Source of the DNA: Frateuria terrea
Lineage (GTDB): Bacteria > Pseudomonadota > Gammaproteobacteria > Xanthomonadales > Rhodanobacteraceae
Length of the DNA: 64,000 nt
NCBI RefSeq assembly: GCF_900115705.1
Contig: NZ_FOXL01000002.1
Coordinates: 496,001 to 560,000, forward strand
Direction of reading: 5' to 3'
Of the stretch, positions 1-8,744 are shown piece after piece. Both the position numbers and the translations under genes were made by a program. Numbering within the stretch: position 1 is the stretch's first letter; every line of letters starts with the position of its first letter. Below the pieces are notes generated by a model. It did no database searches, was not told the origin of the DNA, and saw nothing but the letters and a program-made list of their open reading frames with translations.

Positions 1-1556
1 TGTCCGGGGTCGGTGTTGAGGCGCTTGTTCTCCTTGGCGTAGATGATGCCGTGGAGCATCAACGAGTTGAGCGGGAACAGCGGCCCCTTCTCCACGATGT
101 TGCGGTAGGTCTCGCGGTCGCGGTAGGTGATCCAGCGCTCGCGCTCGGTGCCGACGCCGGCGTGCCAGTCGTCCTCGCCGTCGCGCCAGATCGAATCGGC
201 ATAGCGCAGCCAGAACGGTGAGGCCTGGGTGCCGGTGGTGAGGTTGATGAACAGGTCCGGCTTGGCCTTGCGCAGGTCCTCGATCAGCTGGATCGCCGCG
301 TCGAAGTCGCTGGCGAAGCGGCTGCCCGGAAACACCTTGTCGGCGTTGCCGGTGCCGTCGAACTTGAACTGGTTGATGCCCTGGTGCAGCACCAGGTCCA
401 TGGTCACGTCGTGGAAGCGCTGGTAGTACTTCGGGCCGGACAGCGCCAGGCCGCCGTCGATGATCTCGTAGCCGTGCGCGCGCCCGTTCTTCACCCGCTC
501 CTCCTTGGGCGGGCCGTAGCCGCCCCAGGGCGAGAGCCACATGCCCGGCGCGGCGCCGTACTTCGCCGCCGCGTCGCGCAGCGGAAGGAAGCCGTGCGGA
601 AAGTCCTTGCTGAAGTTCCAGCTGCCGCTGCGGTCGTCCCAGCCGTCGTCGAACAGGAACGAGTCGAGCTTGACCCCGCGCTTGACGGTGAGCTCCTCGC
701 CGAAGGCGTGGATGCGGTCGAGCGCCTGCGCCTGGGTGTAGGGCGTGAAGTAGCCGATGTCGTACCAGGAGTTGTAGTGCAGGAAGGTACGGTATGGATG
801 CGCACGCTCGCGTTCGACGTAGGCAAGGAAATCGCGCCGCAGCTGGTTGCCATGGGTGGCGCCGACCACCGCCGAGTAGGTCATCGACTGCCCCTTGGGC
901 AGCGGCAGGCCGCGCTCGATCCACAGCTGCACGCGGTCGCCCCAGGCATTGCTGGACGAGAGCGGGTGCTCGAAGCCGAAGTAGTCCGGCCCGGCTACCA
1001 CCGGCGACCCAGGCACCGAGCCCGCCACCTCGACGTCGTTCGCCTTCGCCTGGAGGAGGTCGACGCGGGCGATGTCCTCGTCCTGCTTGAGCGCGGTGAT
1101 GGTGACGATTTCGCGCAGGTAGTCCGAGCCCTGCCGCTGCACCCAGCGCCAGTCGATGCGCAGGCGGCCGCCGGCGTCGACAAACGTCCCTTCCGCGGCC
1201 TTGCCGGGCAGCCGCTCCGCCGCGCGTGATGCCTTTGGATCGGCGGTGAGCGGCATCTCGCGTACCTTCGAGGACAGCTCAAGCTGGGCCGGACCGAGCT
1301 TGCTGCCGTCGCGGAAGGTGATCAGGAACGGCGCCGTGACCGCGATGTCGCGGTGGTTGATGTGATCGGTCACCTGCATCCCATCCAGGTGGCCGTCCGC
1401 CTGTTGCCACTGCACCGAGATCGCCTGGTTGCCGAACGTCGTCCGCGCATTCGCATGTGCCGGAACGGCAACGGCGACCGCGCAGGCGATCGCGCCGGCC
1501 AGCAGGCATCGCAACGGGCGATGCCCGGAGCTCGTTGGAGCAGGATGTACAGCCAT
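1..1556 (-). CDS. Secreted clan GH-D-like glycoside hydrolase (alpha-galactosidase type), 3' end outside window
   Basis: Reading leftward from an ATG at 1556, an open frame runs off the left edge, giving 518 residues without a stop. Residues 1-35 look like a signal peptide ending in VPAHA, so the enzyme is probably exported. The middle contains FLFDDGWDD, then FKFDG (Asp about 400, likely nucleophile) and RYADSIWRDGEDD (Asp about 454, possible acid/base). This pattern resembles the alpha-galactosidase/melibiase-like proteins of Xanthomonads. Removal of terminal alpha-galactose or alpha-N-acetylgalactosamine would fit the AgaS-like operon upstream, but the substrate is inferred. It follows the TonB-dependent receptor by 68 bases and is probably the last visible gene of that operon. 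Confidence 0.8.
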   Translation of the reverse strand, partial: MAVHPAPTSSGHRPLRCLLAGAIACAVAVAVPAHANARTTFGNQAISVQWQQADGHLDGMQVTDHINHRDIAVTAPFLITFRDGSKLGPAQLELSSKVREMPLTADPKASRAAERLPGKAAEGTFVDAGGRLRIDWRWVQRQGSDYLREIVTITALKQDEDIARVDLLQAKANDVEVAGSVPGSPVVAGPDYFGFEHPLSSSNAWGDRVQLWIERGLPLPKGQSMTYSAVVGATHGNQLRRDFLAYVERERAHPYRTFLHYNSWYDIGYFTPYTQAQALDRIHAFGEELTVKRGVKLDSFLFDDGWDDRSGSWNFSKDFPHGFLPLRDAAAKYGAAPGMWLSPWGGYGPPKEERVKNGRAHGYEIIDGGLALSGPKYYQRFHDVTMDLVLHQGINQFKFDGTGNADKVFPGSRFASDFDAAIQLIEDLRKAKPDLFINLTTGTQASPFWLRYADSIWRDGEDDWHAGVGTERERWITYRDRETYRNIVEKGPLFPLNSLMLHGIIYAKENKRLNTDPG

Positions 1557-1624
1557 CGATATCTCCTGTGTCGCCGCCTGCGCGGCGCGAGCCGGGCGGC
1601 GCTCGAGCGCCGCCCGGGTAGTGG

Positions 1625-4618
1625 TTACTGGAAGGTGTAGCGCACGACCAGCGAGGTCGTCCGCGGCGCCTGCCACACGCTGGCGTTGTAGCTGGGATTG
1701 GGGATCGGCTGCCCGTCGGACTGGAAGCCGCCGGTGTCGTAGCGCTGGTTGGCGTCGATCCGGCCCTCGCGGTTGGTCAGGTTCTGCACCTGCAGGTCGA
1801 GGCTCAGGAAATTGTCCTGGTTGATCTGCCAGTCGTAGCCCACGCCCACGTTCCATTGCGCGAAGAACGGCATGCGTCCGGCGCTGCCCAGTGGCGAGGG
1901 TACGTTGTCGCAGAAATGGCTGGCCGCGCCGTACTGTTCGGCCGGGTTGTTGATGTCCGGATAGGTGCCCATGCAACTCTGCGGGGTGCCGGTGGACAGG
2001 TCCAGCGTGCTGCCCACGCGCAGGCCGTTGGTGAAGTAGTACACGCCGTTGAGCTTGACACTGTGGCGCACGTCGCCGGCCAGGTTGCCGTTGCCGTGTT
2101 CCATCAGGCCGGGGAAGTCCCAGTAGATCTGTTCGGACGGGCCACCGTTGGTGCGCGTGCCGAGATTGAGCAGGCCGTCGTAGTTGCCGTACAGGTGCGC
2201 CCAGGTGTAACTCAGGTCGAGGAAGTACGGCTCCTGGTCGTTGCGCGCGTGCGAAAGCTCCACGGTCAGGTGCACGTACTTGCGGCTGGGTGGCGGACCG
2301 AACACGCTGCCCGGCAGGGTCAGCGCCTCCTCCTTGCCGTCGCCGTTGTAGTCGCGCACGAAGGTCTGCGCCACGCCCGGGTTGATCATCGGGCAGCCGC
2401 TGGAATCCTCGTATCCCGGATAGCCGTTGGCCTGCGCGTAGTCGGTGATGCCCTGGGTGTAGCAGGTGTCCTCGATGGCACGCTTGAGCGAGGAGTAGCC
2501 CACTTCCACCAGCGACGACCAGCTCTGGCCGAGGGTCTTCTGCAGGTAGACCTGGAACTCGTACTGGTAGGGCGCCTTGATGTCGGAGGTCGCCACGTTG
2601 TACGCGCTCGGTGCCTGGCCGTTGATCAGCGTTTCCTGCGGGCCGATCTGGTTCAGTCCCTGCGGTGCCTGCGTGGAAGGATCGCGGCCGGTGTAGGTGT
2701 AGTAGCGATGCCACATGGTCACCGCGCCGGCCGCACCGTTGTTGACGCTGGAGGGAATCGGGATGGTGTACTTGCCGGCGTTGGCGCCGATCTTCATGGT
2801 GCTGTCGCCGTAGACGTCCCAGGCCACGCCCAAGCGCGGCGAGAACAGCGGCAGGTGGAAGAAGTTCTGGCCGTTGACGTTCTTGTTGATGAAGGTGTCG
2901 TAGCGCGCGCCCGCATAGACCACCCAGCGATCGCTCGCCTGCCAGTAGTCCTCCAGGTAGGCGGCCTTGTTGACCGTGAAGAACGGGCCGCCGGTGCTGA
3001 CGAAATACTGGTCGACGTAGCGGCCGTCCGCCGGCGCGGTCGCGCCGTTGGGCAGGATCGTCCCCGGCTCGTCGTGGTAGGTCCAGTCGCCGCCCTCGGT
3101 GGTGGTGCTGACGTTGTTGATGTAGTGCTTGTAGTGCTCGCCGCCGACGGTGATGCGGTGGTCGCCCAGCTGCCAGGTGAAGTCGCCCTTGAAGCCGCGG
3201 CGCCAGTAGTCGAACGGGAACAGCTGCGTACTGTTGGTGGTCAGGCCGATGTTGCGCCGCACCTGGGTGACCGGATCGACCTCGCCCACGTACGGCAGGC
3301 CGCTGCCGCTGGTCGAGGTGGGCTTGAGCGAGGACTGGCTCAGGTAGCCGCCCATCAGCCGCAGGCTCATGTCCTCGTTGATCTGCCAGTGGTAGTTGCC
3401 GATCAGGAACTGGTTCTTCACCTGCTCGGAGGTCCAGCCGTAGTACGGGCCGACCGAGGACGGATCGTAGTCGCGCTCGAGCGAATACTGGTTGTTGAAG
3501 GTGTTCTTCCAGTCGCGGTAGCCGACCACGTTGAGCGACTGGTCGGCGTTGATGTTCCAGGTGAGGTTGAGCAGGCCGTTCTTGTCGCGTCGGGCTGTGC
3601 GGGTCTGCAGCGTCTGCGAGTTGCTGAGGCTGGTGTTGTCCGGTGCATTGCCGAGCATCGCGAAGAAGAACAACCGGTTCTTCACCAGCGCGCCGGACGC
3701 CCACAGGTACTGGCCAGTCACGTTGGCGCTGTGCGTGTTGGCGGAGTTGAACCGGTAGTAGTCGCCCTGCGCGGTGAGCGAGTCGCGCGCACGCGGGTTG
3801 AACCACGACGTCGCCGGCGTGAAGTACAGCGAATAGCCGGCCTTGAAGCGGTTGCTGCCTTGGCGCACGGTGGAGGCCATCAGGCCACCGGTGGTGCTGG
3901 TCCAGGTCACCCCGGCGTTGCTGCTGAGCACCTGGGTCGACTGCACCGCCTCGGCCGGCAGGTAGGTCGCGCCCAGGCCCTGGTAGTCGTAGGTGCTGTC
4001 GAACTCGTTGTAGTAGTAGCGGTTCTCCGCCGGACTGGCGCCGCCCATCTGGATCAGGTCGGTGGTCTGGTTGTCGTAGCGCACCTTGGAGCTGAGCAGC
4101 GCGATGCTCTCCGGCCCGCGCCCGGTCGGCAGCTGGTTGACCACGCTCATGTCGTAGCTGTTGGAGAACTCCGGCGTGCTGACGTCGATCGGGATGACGT
4201 CCTGCCGCAGCGCGGCGGCATCGACCTGCACGGCGCCCAGTTCGGTGGCATGCACGCCCGCCGTCGCGGCGGCCGCCGTGGTCAGCGCCGGCACGGGCGT
4301 CTGCACGTTGGCGGTCACGGTCACCGTGCGCGTGCCGATGACGCTGCCGCCCTCCTCGACCGTCACCGTGTAGCGCCCCGGATTGAGGCCGGCCAGGCTG
4401 TAGCGCCCGTCGGCGCCGGCCTGGAGCGTCTTGTGGTAGCCGGTCGCCGGGTTGGCCACGCTGATCGTGGCCGCCTTGCCGGCCGGCTCGCTGCCGTACA
4501 GGCCGCCGGTGATCGACTGGGCCAGCAGTGGGCTGCTGCCCAGTGCCGCCATCAGGCCCATCGCCAACAAATTACGCCGCACCCTGCTGCGGCGGTTCCC
4601 CACCGTTGCTCCGCTCAT
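1625..4618 (-). CDS. TonB-dependent receptor, Oar-like with N-terminal carboxypeptidase-regulatory-like domain
   Basis: The protein has 997 residues. A signal peptide (about 1-34) is followed by a carboxypeptidase-regulatory-like beta-sandwich (about 38-110, ending in the typical GLNPGRYTV), a plug region and a long beta-barrel that ends in Phe-Gln (VVRYTFQ). Such Oar-like receptors import large or complex ligands across the outer membrane in Xanthomonads. Its place between sugar kinases and a secreted glycosidase suggests that it takes up the oligosaccharide or amino sugar used by this locus. The start at 4618 has a GAGGG ribosome-binding site just upstream. The exact ligand cannot be read from the sequence. 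Confidence 0.88.
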   Translation of the reverse strand: MSGATVGNRRSRVRRNLLAMGLMAALGSSPLLAQSITGGLYGSEPAGKAATISVANPATGYHKTLQAGADGRYSLAGLNPGRYTVTVEEGGSVIGTRTVTVTANVQTPVPALTTAAAATAGVHATELGAVQVDAAALRQDVIPIDVSTPEFSNSYDMSVVNQLPTGRGPESIALLSSKVRYDNQTTDLIQMGGASPAENRYYYNEFDSTYDYQGLGATYLPAEAVQSTQVLSSNAGVTWTSTTGGLMASTVRQGSNRFKAGYSLYFTPATSWFNPRARDSLTAQGDYYRFNSANTHSANVTGQYLWASGALVKNRLFFFAMLGNAPDNTSLSNSQTLQTRTARRDKNGLLNLTWNINADQSLNVVGYRDWKNTFNNQYSLERDYDPSSVGPYYGWTSEQVKNQFLIGNYHWQINEDMSLRLMGGYLSQSSLKPTSTSGSGLPYVGEVDPVTQVRRNIGLTTNSTQLFPFDYWRRGFKGDFTWQLGDHRITVGGEHYKHYINNVSTTTEGGDWTYHDEPGTILPNGATAPADGRYVDQYFVSTGGPFFTVNKAAYLEDYWQASDRWVVYAGARYDTFINKNVNGQNFFHLPLFSPRLGVAWDVYGDSTMKIGANAGKYTIPIPSSVNNGAAGAVTMWHRYYTYTGRDPSTQAPQGLNQIGPQETLINGQAPSAYNVATSDIKAPYQYEFQVYLQKTLGQSWSSLVEVGYSSLKRAIEDTCYTQGITDYAQANGYPGYEDSSGCPMINPGVAQTFVRDYNGDGKEEALTLPGSVFGPPPSRKYVHLTVELSHARNDQEPYFLDLSYTWAHLYGNYDGLLNLGTRTNGGPSEQIYWDFPGLMEHGNGNLAGDVRHSVKLNGVYYFTNGLRVGSTLDLSTGTPQSCMGTYPDINNPAEQYGAASHFCDNVPSPLGSAGRMPFFAQWNVGVGYDWQINQDNFLSLDLQVQNLTNREGRIDANQRYDTGGFQSDGQPIPNPSYNASVWQAPRTTSLVVRYTFQ

Positions 4619-4685
4619 GTCACCCTCGCTTGTGTGTGGTGGCCGCGGCCGGCGTTCCCCCCTGGCGCGCGGGATACTGGAATGG

Positions 4686-4703
4686 CCGCGGAGCCTTCCG
4701 CGG
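4686..4703 (-). other. Intercistronic hairpin between kinase and receptor genes
   Basis: A perfect 7-base inverted repeat (CCGCGGA and TCCGCGG) with a 4-base loop sits in the 95-base gap between the kinase stop and the receptor start. There is no run of T after it, so it is not a classical terminator. It may stabilise or process the mRNA and so set different expression levels for the cytosolic enzymes and the receptor. That role is an inference. Confidence 0.4.
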
Positions 4704-4713
4704 CGTCGTGTCG

Positions 4714-5640
4714 TTAGCTGTCCATCCGCCTGACCTGCACCTGCGGTTGCAGCGCGAGTACGCGCTCTCGCCGCACGTATCCGGTTTCCTCGTCCATCGC
4801 GTTGGCGGCGCCACAGGCCACGCCCAGCCGCAGCGCCTCCGCCATCGGCTCGCCGCGCTTGAGCGCGACGGCCAGACCGGCGAGCAGGCAGTCGCCGGAG
4901 CCGACCACGTTGGCGCTGCGCTCCAGCGTCACCGAGGCATGCCACACGGAGCGGCCGTCGAAGCCAACCGCGCCTTCGGCGCCGAGTGTCACCACCGGCA
5001 GCACGATGCCCTGCGCGTGCAGCGCACGTGCCAGGGCGGCGGCGTCCTCCGGCGTGCGCACCGGCCGGCCGGCCAGCTCGGTGGCTTCGTCGCGGTTGGG
5101 CTTGAGCAGGAACGCGCCCGAACCGGCGGCGTGGCGCAACACTTCGCCGCTGGCGTCGACCAGGCAGGGCCGGCCGGCAGCCTGGCGCACCATCGACGCG
5201 TAGGCATCCGCATCGAAGCCGCGCGGCAGGCTGCCGGAGAGCACCAGCAACACGCTTTCCTCGGCGCAGTGCCACCACGCGCGCAGCAGTTCTTCGCGCT
5301 CGGCCGGCCCGAGTTCCGGGCCAGGGCCGAGGATCTCGGTGACGCGTCCGGCACGCTCGCGCACCGCGATGCAGCTGCGCATCGGCTGCTCGATCTCGAT
5401 GCCGTGGAACAGCACGCCGCGCTCGGCCATGCGCCGCGCGACGAGGTTGCGGTGCGCGGCATCGACCAGACCGACCAGCTGCACCCGCTCGCCCAGCGCG
5501 GCCACGGTCTGCGCCACGTGCAGACCCTTGCCGCCCGGATACGGCTCGGCCTGTGCCGCGCGCTGCACGGTGCCGGGCACCAGCGCGTCCACCGTGAACA
5601 GGTGGTCGATCGCGGTGTTGAAGCCGGCGACGGTGATCAT
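4714..5640 (-). CDS. PfkB-family sugar-phosphate kinase (tagatose-6-phosphate kinase/1-phosphofructokinase type)
   Basis: This 308-residue kinase starts like the LacC/FruK branch of the PfkB family (MITVAGFNTAIDHLF, then YPGGKGLHVAQ at about 38-48) and has the C-terminal anion-hole signature VVGSGDCLLAG with the catalytic Asp at about 250. This branch phosphorylates a ketose phosphate at C1, so conversion of tagatose-6-phosphate to the 1,6-bisphosphate would feed the aldolase encoded across the divergent promoter. Fructose-1-phosphate or fructose-6-phosphate remain possible substrates. Its ATG overlaps the stop of the next kinase by four bases (ATGA), which indicates translational coupling. 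Confidence 0.85.
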   Translation of the reverse strand: MITVAGFNTAIDHLFTVDALVPGTVQRAAQAEPYPGGKGLHVAQTVAALGERVQLVGLVDAAHRNLVARRMAERGVLFHGIEIEQPMRSCIAVRERAGRVTEILGPGPELGPAEREELLRAWWHCAEESVLLVLSGSLPRGFDADAYASMVRQAAGRPCLVDASGEVLRHAAGSGAFLLKPNRDEATELAGRPVRTPEDAAALARALHAQGIVLPVVTLGAEGAVGFDGRSVWHASVTLERSANVVGSGDCLLAGLAVALKRGEPMAEALRLGVACGAANAMDEETGYVRRERVLALQPQVQVRRMDS

Positions 5641-6563
5641 GGCTGGTCGGCCAGCAGGCGTTCGACATCGGCCACGCCCGCCTGCGTGGCGGTACCGCCG
5701 ATGCCGCGCGTGGACAGCGCGCCGCAGGCCGCGCCCCAGCGCAGGCAATCGCGCAGCGGCAGGCGGCGGCGCCAGGCGTAAAGGAATCCCGCGTCGAAGG
5801 AATCCCCGGCGCCGGTGCTGTCGAGCGCGCCGACGGCAAAGGCCGGCACCGCGAGCATCCGGCCGTCGTCGTCGAGCGTGATGCAGCCCTCGCCGCCGCG
5901 CTTGACGACGGTGCGCGTGCGGCCGTTGGCGAAGACCTCGAGCGCCGCTTCCGGCGAGGGCGCGCCGCTGATTGCGCAGGCCTCCAGCGCGTTCGGCAGG
6001 AACACGTCCACCAGCGGCAGCATTTCGACCAGCGTCTCGCCCCACGCCTCCTGCGGATCGAAGCCGGGGTCGAGCGAGATGCCGAGGCCCAGCGCGCGTG
6101 CACGCTCGAGCAGGCTGCGAAGGCCGGGACGCAACGCGTCCTGCAGATAATAGGAGGACACGTGCAGGTGGCCGGCACGGGCCAGCAGCGCGTCGGGGAT
6201 GTCGTCCGCACGCAGCGCCGCGATCGCGCCGGGGTAGGTGACCAGCGCGCGGTCGTGCGCGGCCGAAAGCGCCACGGTCAGGCCCGTGCGCAGGTCTGGC
6301 CGCAACTGCACGGCAGCGACGTCGATCCCGGCTTCGCGCAACGCGGCCACGCAATAGCCGCCCCAGCCGTCCTGCCCCGCGACGCCGGCGAACAGCACCG
6401 CCTCGCCCAGCCGCGCCAGGCCCATCGCGCAGATCATCGAGGAACTGCCCGGGCCCTGCTGGAAGCCTTCCGCCAGCACTTCGCGGCCGAAGGCAGGCAG
6501 CGAGCTGCAGCCGGAGAACACCAGGTCGGCGTTGATCTCGCCGGCGACCAGGACGGGTTTCAT
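5637..6563 (-). CDS. PfkB-family (ribokinase-like) sugar kinase
   Basis: This is a second 308-residue PfkB kinase, but of the ribokinase/2-keto-3-deoxygluconate kinase subtype. It opens with MKPVLVAGEINADLVF, carries a GPGSSSM substrate-binding segment near residues 38-44, and ends with DSTGAGDSFDAGF, where Asp 254 is the catalytic base. It may phosphorylate the incoming free sugar (galactosamine or N-acetylgalactosamine) before the AgaS-like step, while the other kinase makes the bisphosphate. That division of labour is inferred. Its start overlaps the agaS stop by four bases (ATGA). Confidence 0.82.
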   Translation of the reverse strand: MKPVLVAGEINADLVFSGCSSLPAFGREVLAEGFQQGPGSSSMICAMGLARLGEAVLFAGVAGQDGWGGYCVAALREAGIDVAAVQLRPDLRTGLTVALSAAHDRALVTYPGAIAALRADDIPDALLARAGHLHVSSYYLQDALRPGLRSLLERARALGLGISLDPGFDPQEAWGETLVEMLPLVDVFLPNALEACAISGAPSPEAALEVFANGRTRTVVKRGGEGCITLDDDGRMLAVPAFAVGALDSTGAGDSFDAGFLYAWRRRLPLRDCLRWGAACGALSTRGIGGTATQAGVADVERLLADQP

Positions 6564-7762
6564 CGGCCCGCTTCCGTGCCGTGGATGGCGAACGCCTCGA
6601 CCACGCGGGTGAGTACGCCCTGCGAGGGCGCATCCGGCTTCTGCTCCAGCGCCAGGCAGCGGAAGAAGGCCAGCAGCTGCCCCACCATCACGTGGACCAT
6701 CAGTTGCTGCGCCTCCTCGAGCGCGTACAGCCCGGGCAGCTCGACGCCCAGGCCGTGCACGCCGAGGACGTCGGCGGGAATCGATTCGCCCACGACAATG
6801 CGCCGTCCGCCCAGGCCCTTGCGGGTCAGCTCGCGCAGCAGGTCGTACTCGTAGCCGCGCACGCTCGGTTCGGCGGCGAGGAAGGCGACCACCAGGCTGT
6901 CCTCGTCCAGCCAGGACATCGGCCCATGGCGCAGGCCCAGGAAGGTTTCCGGCAGCGTGCGAACGGCGCCGCCGGACATCTCCAGCATCTTCAGCGCCGA
7001 TTCGCGCGCGGCGCCGGAAGCCGCGCCGCTGCCCAGGTACGCCACGCCGTCGACGGGATGCTGCGCGATGGCGGCGAGCGCATCGCCGTGGCGTTCGAGG
7101 AGCGCGCCGGCAATCGACGCCGCCGCCTCGGCCAGGCGCGGATCGGGATCGCCCGAGCCGACGTGGCGCAGGCCGCTGCCGGCCAGCAGCAGGTTGGTGA
7201 AGCTGCTGGTCATCACCAGGCTGCGATCGTTGGTGGCCTCGTCCAGCAGCAGCACGTGCATGCGCGGCTCGTCGCGATACCGCGTGGCGAGCTGGCCCTG
7301 CGCGTTGCAGGTGATGGCCAGGTGCGCGTAGCCCGGCTCGGCCGCCAGCACCTGGTCGACCACGCCGGTGCTCTCGGGACTGTCGCCCGAGCGCGCGATC
7401 GACACCAGCAAGCCGCGCCCCGGCGGCAGCACGCCGCGGCGCGAGGTCAGCAGTGTGCCCGCGGCGATCGCCAGGCACGGCACGCCGAGCGCCGCCTGCA
7501 GCACCGGCGCCAGGCACTCGCCGACGTAGAGCGAGCTGCCCGAGCCGGTGAACACGACATGCGCCGGGCGCGCGGCGAGCAGCTCGCGCAGCATCGCCGC
7601 GACCGCCTCGCCGGCCAGCCTGGCGGCGGTGCCACCCCAGCTCTGCGGTTGCTGCAGGATCTCGCGCAGCGTGTGCGCATAGCCGCGCCGGGCCTGCTCG
7701 GCATCGGTGGCGGACTTCAGTTGCGCCAGCGCAGGAGGAAGAACGGAAGGTTTGACAGGCAT
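6560..7762 (-). CDS. agaS: SIS-domain protein, AgaS-type galactosamine-6-phosphate deaminase/isomerase
   Basis: The 400-residue protein has two SIS domains: an N-terminal one with VFTGSGSSLYVGE and SIARSGDSPES, and a second with YLGSGAASGAARESALK and TFLGLRHGPMS. Length, order and these motifs match AgaS, which in Shewanella and E. coli converts galactosamine-6-phosphate to tagatose-6-phosphate plus ammonia. The related glucosamine-6-phosphate deaminases and FrlB-type deglycases are alternatives, but the ITCNAQGQL and MTSSFTNLLLAG segments favour AgaS. It is the first gene of the leftward operon and lies 64 bases from the divergent aldolase. Confidence 0.82.
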   Translation of the reverse strand: MPVKPSVLPPALAQLKSATDAEQARRGYAHTLREILQQPQSWGGTAARLAGEAVAAMLRELLAARPAHVVFTGSGSSLYVGECLAPVLQAALGVPCLAIAAGTLLTSRRGVLPPGRGLLVSIARSGDSPESTGVVDQVLAAEPGYAHLAITCNAQGQLATRYRDEPRMHVLLLDEATNDRSLVMTSSFTNLLLAGSGLRHVGSGDPDPRLAEAAASIAGALLERHGDALAAIAQHPVDGVAYLGSGAASGAARESALKMLEMSGGAVRTLPETFLGLRHGPMSWLDEDSLVVAFLAAEPSVRGYEYDLLRELTRKGLGGRRIVVGESIPADVLGVHGLGVELPGLYALEEAQQLMVHVMVGQLLAFFRCLALEQKPDAPSQGVLTRVVEAFAIHGTEAGR

Positions 7763-7773
7763 GGGCGTCTGAG

Positions 7774-7833
7774 GAAAGATGGTGGCGAACGAAAGATATC
7801 GAAACTTTCATCCAAAGGTATTCGAAATGAAAG
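7774..7833. promoter_or_regulatory. Candidate DeoR-family operator cluster between divergent operons
   Basis: The divergent intergenic region carries repeated GAAAG/CTTTC pentamers. GAAAG occurs at 7774-7778, 7791-7795 and 7829-7833, and CTTTC at 7805-7809. CTTTCAT at 7805-7811 and ATGAAAG at 7827-7833 form a perfect 7-base inverted repeat, and CGAAA recurs at 7790, 7800 and 7823. DeoR-family regulators such as AgaR bind CTTTC-type repeats, and a DeoR gene closes the rightward operon, so this is probably its operator. The last half-site overlaps the aldolase start codon. Confidence 0.55.
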
Positions 7834-8744
7834 ACAACTTGCAAGCCGATCCTGCCAGCCCCTCGATCCTGGACTCGCTGAGCCTGTCGCACGGCAAGCG
7901 CACGCGCCTGTGGCGGATGCTGTACGGCCACGGCCCGCGCAACGGCACGCTGCTGGTGCTGCCGCTGGACCAGGGCCTGGAACACGGGCCCACCGACTTC
8001 TTTCCCCACCCGCCGGCGCTCGACCCCAGCTACCAGTTCGAGCTGGCCGAGGCCGGCGGCTTTTCCGCCATCGCGCTGGGCATCGGCCTGGCCGAGAAGT
8101 ACATGGGCCGCCACGCCGGGCGCGTGCCGCTGATCCTCAAGCTCAACGGCAAGACCAACATCCCCAGCGACGCCGAGGCCACCTCGCCGCTGTTCGCCTC
8201 CGTCGAGGACGCTGTGCGGCTGGGCGCCGATGCGGTCGGTTACACGATGTACGTGGGCTCACCCCGCCAGCACGACGAAATCCGCCAGTTCGAGCAGGTG
8301 CGCCGCGACTGCGAGCGCTATGGCATGCCGCTGGTGATGTGGTCGTATCCGCGCGGCGCGGCGATCGAGGCCAAGGGCGGCAAGAACAGCCTCTACGCGC
8401 AGGACTACGCCGCGCGCGTGGCGCTGGAGCTGGGCGCCGACATCGTCAAGCTGCACGAGCCGGTCGCCGAACGCGGCAAGTCGCCGGCGCCCTACGACAC
8501 GTTGGACGAGGACGCCGCGGCACGCTCGGCCCGCGTGGTGCGCTCGGCCGGCCGCACGATGGTGTTGTTCTCCGGCGGCGAGAAGAATGACGACGACGAT
8601 GCCGTGCTGCGCAAGGTCGAGTTCTACATGCAGTCCGGCGCCAATGGCGTGATGTTCGGCCGCAACATGTGGCTGCGCCCGTTCGACCAGGCGGTGGCGC
8701 TGGTGCGGCAGGTGCATGAGATCATGCGGCGCTACCCGCGCTGA
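7827..8744 (+). CDS. Class I fructose-/tagatose-bisphosphate aldolase, DhnA/FbaB type
   Basis: The 305-residue protein belongs to the DhnA/FbaB class I aldolases. It has the PLDQGLEHGP motif near residue 46, LILKLNGKTN, and ADIVKLHEP with the likely Schiff-base lysine at about 208. It should cleave a ketose-1,6-bisphosphate to glyceraldehyde-3-phosphate and dihydroxyacetone phosphate, here probably tagatose-1,6-bisphosphate from the adjacent pathway. An upstream in-frame ATG at 7779 exists. The start at 7827 is preferred because AAAGG lies about 8 bases before it, the conserved sequence begins after it, and it leaves the operator region non-coding. Confidence 0.85.
   Translation: MKDNLQADPASPSILDSLSLSHGKRTRLWRMLYGHGPRNGTLLVLPLDQGLEHGPTDFFPHPPALDPSYQFELAEAGGFSAIALGIGLAEKYMGRHAGRVPLILKLNGKTNIPSDAEATSPLFASVEDAVRLGADAVGYTMYVGSPRQHDEIRQFEQVRRDCERYGMPLVMWSYPRGAAIEAKGGKNSLYAQDYAARVALELGADIVKLHEPVAERGKSPAPYDTLDEDAAARSARVVRSAGRTMVLFSGGEKNDDDDAVLRKVEFYMQSGANGVMFGRNMWLRPFDQAVALVRQVHEIMRRYPR

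Noticed and set aside
1856-4717. Open frame of about 950 codons on the plus strand, opposite the TonB receptor gene
   Set aside because: It is a GC-bias shadow: Val/Arg/Ala/His-rich with no domain, while the minus-strand frame encodes a clear receptor. Similar long antisense frames at 41563-44583, 46595-48883 and 26692-29766 were dropped for the same reason.
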